Below are positions 58,669-64,000 of a stretch of DNA of 64,000 bases, piece by piece. This DNA comes from Heligmosomoides polygyrus polygyrus. Lineage: Eukaryota > Nematoda > Chromadorea > Rhabditida > Heligmosomidae. Where the stretch lies: assembly GCA_947396885.1 (NCBI GenBank), contig OX377202.1, forward strand, positions 63,336,643 to 63,400,642, in the 5' to 3' direction. The notes beneath the pieces are model-generated. The model worked only from the letters and a program-made list of their open reading frames with translations. It was not told the origin of the DNA and made no database searches. Numbering within the stretch: the first letter of the stretch is position 1; every line of letters starts with the position of its first letter. The position numbers and the translations under genes were made by a program.

Positions 58669-59768
58669 CACCCTGACATTAATCCTTGGCAATGTGAACA
58701 AACACCAAGTGGAAAACGACAGCATTTTGCAGATTATTACAGCGGGGCTGCAATAGTGGATGTATTTTAAGGCTTGTTTTGTTCTAATTCTGCTCAGGCA
58801 CGCAGTTAGCTTAGGTTCGGGCTTTTCCCTTAACCTTGTATCTACCAAAGGCTGCTGCTAACCGATGTCGTCAAGTACGCAACGCAAACAGCGATGGTTT
58901 ATTGGCAAAATTCTGGCCCGAAAGGCTGGAACACGGGCTAAAACCTTTCGTAGTTAAATCTAAACCAGTAAATCCCTTTTGAAATCTTCACAGCGTGAAA
59001 ATTCAATACTAGAGGAAAGGTGCTGAAAATTGCCGGCTGTTAATAACGAGTAGATAACCTATCTTTACCTATTGAACGTGTGTTGATGCAGTTAGCGCTG
59101 ACGTTGAACAAGCAAAATGGGAACAGTGACTAGGAGAGTGAAACGCTCATCAGCTCGTAGTGCTAATTCCACTTCCGTTCCATAAGAGGACATCCGAGTT
59201 ACGAATAGGGTAGGCGAGTAGCGTTTCCGTGAATTTGCTCGCAGGCAGACCAAAAGGGCGAATGCGCAAGTGCTGGATACGCGGGGAATGTGCATTGCCG
59301 AAGCAGTTCGAACGCGAGTGCGCGAAAGCATTGACTGGGACCACCTCTGCTCTTTAAGCACTGTTAGTCAAACTTTGGCGAGCAGAGCTTCTCGACTGCA
59401 CAGCGGAGGACACGGAGGGTCGGAAGGGGAGCAGGAGGTCAGTAAACGAGCGAACGACGCTTGAAGGCGGTCAATCAAAAGACCGTCTCGTTGACGTTGG
59501 CAGATTGGTGCGAGGCTGTAAAACAGCTGACCGAGTTCCTTTGCAGCGCGCCGCCTACCAGCAAATGTAGTCGGACGGGCAGGACTTCGGGCAACATCCT
59601 CGTGCACCGCGGAAATTGCGGAAGCAGACGAACGGCACTGATAAGTGGAGGGTCTGAAGTGTATGTCAGAACGGGGTGAGCGAGTCATGTAGGAAGAATC
59701 CCCACCTCTCACTTTGTATGAAAATATGTTTATTTTTTGCCAAGTCGTTAAACGCGAGGAGTTGGGGT
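58669..59768. other. Unassigned stretch
   Basis: The minus frame 59368-59712 (114 codons) has no motif. Nothing recognised. Confidence 0.4.
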
Positions 59769-60035
59769 CCTTGACGTCACGGTGGAATACGGCACATCAC
59801 GAGTTTGGGGGTGTTATACGCTCGCGATGCCTCTGCCTGCAAGCGGGTCGGAGCGCAGTGGAAGTAGGATTGCTTCATGCGAGAGTGGTCGAGGGTTTGG
59901 TTCTTGTGCGCCGCTGCATTTTTGAATTTCGACTGATTGGTTGAGATTTGGGGGTTCTGACGTCTATACCATTTTCAGACGTTCTCTGCGCATTTTCTAG
60001 CTGTGCGCTGTGGAAATACCTTTCTTGTAACTTGT
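59769..60035. repeat. Left arm of a 270-bp inverted duplication
   Basis: Reverse-complemented, this arm matches 60540-60810: GGAATACGGC.CATCACGAG, CGATGCCTCTGCCTGCAAGC, CTTCATGCGAG, TCGAGGGTTTGGTTCTTGTG and ATACCATTTTCAGACGTT are shared. It contains a CCAAT box on the minus strand (GATTGG). The arms are separated by about 505 bp. Confidence 0.8.
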
Positions 60036-60038
60036 TTA

Positions 60039-60221
60039 TTACCGACCAGATTTTTTGACGACAACGTCTTCATCAACTTCAAGCTGATGTTCTTCGAAGT
60101 TTTTTAGTATGCTCGCCGTCTTTTCGGCCAGCTTAATTTCTTCTCTCAAAGGTTCCTTGTCTAAAGGTGGGCCACACTTCAGCGGGAGCAAATGGATCAC
60201 CACTCGAGCATCTTCAGACAT
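60039..60221 (-). CDS. Small ORF or first exon in the spacer of the inverted duplication
   Basis: A 60-codon ATG frame encodes an acidic/Lys-rich protein: MSEDARVVIHLLPLKCGPP at the N-terminus, a helical middle (EEIKLAEKTASILKNFEEHQ) and LEVDEDVVV near the end, stopping at TAA. The composition and codon choice look like genuine protein. A CGGTAATA at the stop could alternatively be a donor, making this a first coding exon. The context before the ATG (AACACCGACA) is acceptable. I do not recognise the family. Confidence 0.35.
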   Translation of the reverse strand: MSEDARVVIHLLPLKCGPPLDKEPLREEIKLAEKTASILKNFEEHQLEVDEDVVVKKSGR

Positions 60222-60539
60222 TGTCGGTGTTAAGTTTTAGAAAACCTTCAGCAGACCTCTGTTTTCCAGATGACAGGCAAAGATGAAGGAAAGAGTGTAT
60301 CGATGCCTTTTAGGTTAATTTGCGGGACCCACAGACCGCGTTTCTCACTTGAACCACCTCCGACGTCACATCCTGGTCTTTTTTTTTTTTGAAAATCCGA
60401 GCGGGATGGCTTTTCCCGAGCTCATTGGTCCATGTATGGAAACAGACTGTCAGGAGACTGTAGCCTTTACACGTTGCCCTTATTGTGCGCAGTGGTGCAT
60501 CACGCACTTTGTACCTGTGTATCACTGATGTTGAGCATT

Positions 60540-60810
60540 TCTACATTATCATGTTGAATACCACAGCATTCAGCTGGAAAATGCGGAGAAAACGTCTGAA
60601 AATGGTATAGACGCCAGAATCCCCTAAATATCAACCAGCCAGTCGAAACGCGAAACTGCAGCAGTGCACAAGAACCAAACCCTCGACTTCCCTCGCATGA
60701 AGCAACCCCACTTCCACTGCGCTCTGAGCCGCTTGCAGGCAGAGGCATCGGGGGCGTACAAGATCTCAAACTCGTGATGCGCCGTATTCCATTGTGAATT
60801 CAAGGACCTC
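60540..60810. repeat. Right arm of the 270-bp inverted duplication
   Basis: Inverse copy of 59769-60035 with scattered substitutions. A third, more diverged copy lies at 12058-12275. No terminal duplication or transposon ends were recognised. Confidence 0.8.
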
Positions 60811-62212
60811 CTATATCTTGGGTTTTACGATTTGGCAAAAAATAAGCACATTTTTATACTAACTGAGGGGTGAGATTCCCTCTTTATGGCTTGCTCCCCC
60901 CATTCCGACACGCTTCAGACCCTTCCCTTGTGAGGGTGCCAGCGGCCAGGGAGTACCTCTAGTTTCGCTTCAGTGGACAAAATCAGCATGCTATTCTTCT
61001 ATTTTCTAAAATTTACTTCATTGTGAAGATCCGCCCTACAACCGAGCGCTGTTTGGAAGCCACTTGGACTCGGTCATGCATTCTTCACTAAAACTGGTCA
61101 TTTAAAGGACAGTCGAAAGTTTGGTTACGTGTTAGCTTTTGAAAGTATAACTATAAGTATTGCACTAAAAAATCTCTACGATCAAAAGAATCTGGTTGCG
61201 CTAGAGTGCTTAATTCAGAGTTGTGTGGCAATTCAAGCAGGCAGTAGTCGGCTATATAACCCGGCTTGAATCGGGTTCAATGCTGACGTAAAGACATGTG
61301 GAAGCGATGAAGCTAAATGACGCCTGGCTAGCGTTCGAAGAGCCGAATTCAATATGTTTCATCTCGGAGCACGAGAAAGAGAGCGGAGGTCCTGAGGTCA
61401 TAAATCGCCGCATATGATGGCGGCAGATCGCGTAATGGAATACACATGTCACCTCCGCAACATCCCAAGGGTCATTTAGTCGGACGAATACAAATGAAGC
61501 GACGTACTGCGGTCAGGAGTCGAAAGGCGGGATCATGCACACCCAATTGCCTCGGCTCAGCACATTTCCACGGGCAAGGGTTGCAGAACGCCCCACGGAA
61601 TATCAGTCCACGTGGAACTCGATGCTTTACCTATGTCACCGCACCAAAATGCACCAGAAGGATGGCATTATTATGGAGTGGGATGAGCCAATTTCATACA
61701 ATACCGATGCGCGCGTTTTTTTCAGTTTCATTGCGATAGCACTTCACCTTCACAAGGAGTCCTACACGGGGAATGACTAAACAACTGTAAGATGCCACAC
61801 AGACCAGTTTAGTGAAGTAGCCATTGCAAACGGTAATAGCGTTATTCCTTTCCTTGCAGACACAAGAAAGAGATGTGTGAAGGGAAACATAGATGACGAC
61901 ACTGAACCTATCTCACAATAAGAGCCTCATTTCAGTGCAGCCGCCAAACGGGCTCCAGATGGGCTACGCAGCTTCGCTCCTGTTAAGAGCATCGCAGTAG
62001 TTGTAAACAGGAAGAGTAGGGAGCAGAGAGACGTGTTTGGAGCTCAGCAATGAGAGCTCTTCGTGATGTGGTTGATGTAGAATCAACATGGAACAGTTCT
62101 AAGGATCATGACTGTCCTCGAAGGTTAGAAAGATTAATTACGAAGCGCCAATAATAAAAAACAGGGTCCAGATTTTAATGGCCGTACTCCGATCAAAGAC
62201 CACCATGGAAAT
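60811..62212. other. Unassigned stretch
   Basis: Frames at 61446-61739 and 61535-61780 (+) overlap and lack motifs. Nothing else recognised. Confidence 0.4.
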
Positions 62213-62516
62213 GGGCACGTGGAGCGCAGTCCGAGGAGCTGCAGGATTTCGGTGCACCCTATACCAGGTTCTTGGTTTGGTCAACCAAGTCTTGATTCCT
62301 TCCGAGGTTAGTGAGCTGGTAAAAGACTTGTCTGGGAGAGAGAAAGCTCTAACTTGTTTATCGGCTGGCCACCGCAAGTCATTGTAAAGGCCAAATACGC
62401 ATTCAAATGGCCTCCTCAACATCCCGTAGAGGTGGAGTGGTGGAATGCAAGGCACGTCCCAAAAGGAATTGAGCATTACCCCCATTACTCCCTTTATCAT
62501 TTATCCTTATTATTAT
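62213..62516 (+). repeat. tRNA-derived SINE, full length, plus strand
   Basis: Starts GGCACGTGGAGCGCAGTCC (A-box-like) and has ATACCAGGTTCTTGGTTTGG, then the shared body. It ends with the tandem-type tail TTTATCATTTATCCTTATTA. At about 300 bp it is the second full-length copy in the window and lies opposite to most others. Confidence 0.8.
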
Positions 62517-63682
62517 CAGAGAGGAGCCCTTCCTGTTTTGCTTTTAGCCTTTCGATTCCAGATTTCATAAGATATCTCGTTTAGGTGTAGTAGGAAACGC
62601 GCTTCCAAACGCAACAGGGTTTTTCTAATAAAGAGAGGCTTGAATGCGTTTCCCGTCTGATTTCCTTCTTTTCTGACCCACTTCCTACTGAATGCATGCA
62701 CCCGGATAACTGTGCTGAAAGGCAGGGCGAAAAGGCATGGTTTCCGTAAGGACTCCTATCGGGCTTCGCTTCAGCGATGAGCGAAGAAGTGCTGATGAGG
62801 GACATTCGACAGCCCCGACATTCATTTGCAGATCGGGGGCGATGATAAGTCAGTCGGGCAGAATTGACTGTTGTGACAGAATTCGCCCCAGGGGAACGAT
62901 GGCATCATCATCTCCGCGCAGCTAGCCATGCGAAGACAGCTCAAAGGCTGTGAGTTGCTGCTAAGGGCAGCTTTTTACGACTCGGAGAGTGAAGGGGATG
63001 TCCGATCTAGCGCCAGGTTCGAGCGGTCGGATTAATCTAATCTAGGAAGGGCTTCAGCCTATTATTCAACTTTTCATGGAGACTTAGGTGGATAGATAGA
63101 GCCTGAAAGGCTGATTACAAATGAACAGGGTGGAAATAAAATGCAATAAGTCTCTCGTTGTAGTCAGTGTTTTCTTGTGCGGCTTTCGTTTTTGTTAGAG
63201 AGGACCTTTGCTTGCCATGCTTCATTTTCGACGTCACCGTCTTCTTCAGAAGCGCCTGATCCAAATGAGTGCTTTTGCTGCTCTGTTAGTTCACCCATGC
63301 GTACTAACAGAGAACTGCAAAAGCGCTCCGCACGTGGCTCAGGCGTCTCTGAAGAAGATGGTAGCGTCGAAACTTTAGGCTTGGCAAATAGAGGCCTATA
63401 ATATCAACATCGAGAGCTACACAGGAAAACACTGAGAACAAAGCAAATCTGCCGGAAGAGCACTGACCAATTAACCTTTGCCGTGTAGGTTTTTCGGTTG
63501 GCCAGAGTGAATGCAGTATTGAGCTATCAGTACAGCGACCCACATACTCTACCCAACGATCGGTCGGTGCGGTGTGGTGGAGCTTTTACGTCGCAGTAGG
63601 TGATTCGCGGATTCTGCTGGTACTGTGACATGATAGATAACTAGCATTTATTGCGTATCGTCGGAAAGACCACCTCATATTC
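62517..63682. other. Unassigned stretch
   Basis: Short frames only, with no repeats recognised. Confidence 0.4.
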
Positions 63683-63800
63683 GGATTTTCAATAAGGGAT
63701 AAAGGACGGAGTTAATCGACCCACTTAGAGATGCGTCACGCATTGTACTTCTACTGGATGTCGTAGAGGCATTTTAAATGCGTATTTGACTGCAATTTGG
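63683..63800 (-). repeat. tRNA-derived SINE, tail half
   Basis: AAGGGATAAAGGACGGAGTT, GATGCGTCACGC, TACTTCTACTGGATGTCGTAG and TTTAAATGCGTATTTGACTG match the tail and body of the family. The head is absent. Confidence 0.7.
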
Positions 63801-64000
63801 ATAGTGTTCATGTCCGTTTCTCCAGAAGGTGCCACTAGAACTGCTTTTTTCTACGAGCTGAGCTGAACACTGAATTTGGGCGCAGGCGACAGGCCGTTGT
63901 GATAGGCTGGCCTATGGAAACCCCATGTCACATCACATGGTGGATGACGTTATTTGAGTATTGAGGTGGTGCTATAGCGTCCGCGTGAAGCTGCCTAGGT
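63801..64000. other. Window end, nothing assignable
   Basis: Short non-coding tail of the window. Confidence 0.5.

Noticed and set aside
1..64000. CRISPR array, phage or bacterial operon content
   Set aside because: No regularly spaced direct repeats of CRISPR type and no prokaryotic gene layout; repeats are eukaryotic transposons.

Overview
This looks like a gene-poor, repeat-dense stretch of a nematode nuclear genome, most likely a strongylid (clade V; hookworm-like). The reasons are an RTE-clade LINE of strongylid type, many small inverted-repeat DNA transposons, short candidate introns (84 and 95 bp) with TTTCAG-type acceptors, and no bacterial gene organisation. The species call is inference. 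I see no CRISPR array, operon, rRNA or convincing tRNA gene. Most open frames in the window are chance ORFs.

The centrepiece is an apparently complete RTE-type non-LTR retrotransposon at 50777-54213. It has an intact 971-residue endonuclease/reverse transcriptase ORF, a tandem-repeat tail and a perfect 14-bp target-site duplication. Decayed pieces of the same family lie at 2495-3181 (-), 16690-18540 (+), 21516-21937 (+), 24977-25656 (-) and, from the 5' region only, 29770-29970 (-). Two other LINE families are present as pseudogenes: 19656-21465 (+) and 43145-44480 (-).

DNA transposons are abundant and several have exact ends. There are hAT-like elements with 8-bp duplications (13598-15268 and 24444-26535, plus a decayed copy at 21938-23513). 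An internally deleted mariner/Tc1 element sits at 32214-32945, and a long-TIR TA-flanked MITE at 8253-8714. A piggyBac-like MITE (14484-14748) is nested in a hAT element. There are also a TTA-flanked Harbinger-like MITE (29551-29691), a GGCCGGATTCAT foldback family (20890-21056, 49345-49546) and other foldbacks (30263-30466, 30743-31172, 50466-50610). A tRNA-derived SINE family of about 300 bp recurs at least eight times.

Host-gene-like sequence is sparse: the 3' end of an unidentified gene at the left edge (1-163), a decayed C-terminal half of a Upf1-like superfamily 1 helicase (18541-19189), a decayed coiled-coil ORF (1806-2400), a gag/ORF1-like remnant (12400-12770), and two uncertain small ORFs (55735-55981 and 60039-60221). 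The last lies in the spacer of a 270-bp inverted duplication. Nested insertions give a relative chronology. For example, a SINE and a piggyBac-like MITE lie inside a hAT element, and an RTE fragment lies inside another hAT element.

I did not find a coherent new biological system. The observations most worth following are the full-length RTE copy with its structured 5' end, the hAT families that each carry a private subterminal motif array, and the ORF inside the inverted duplication.
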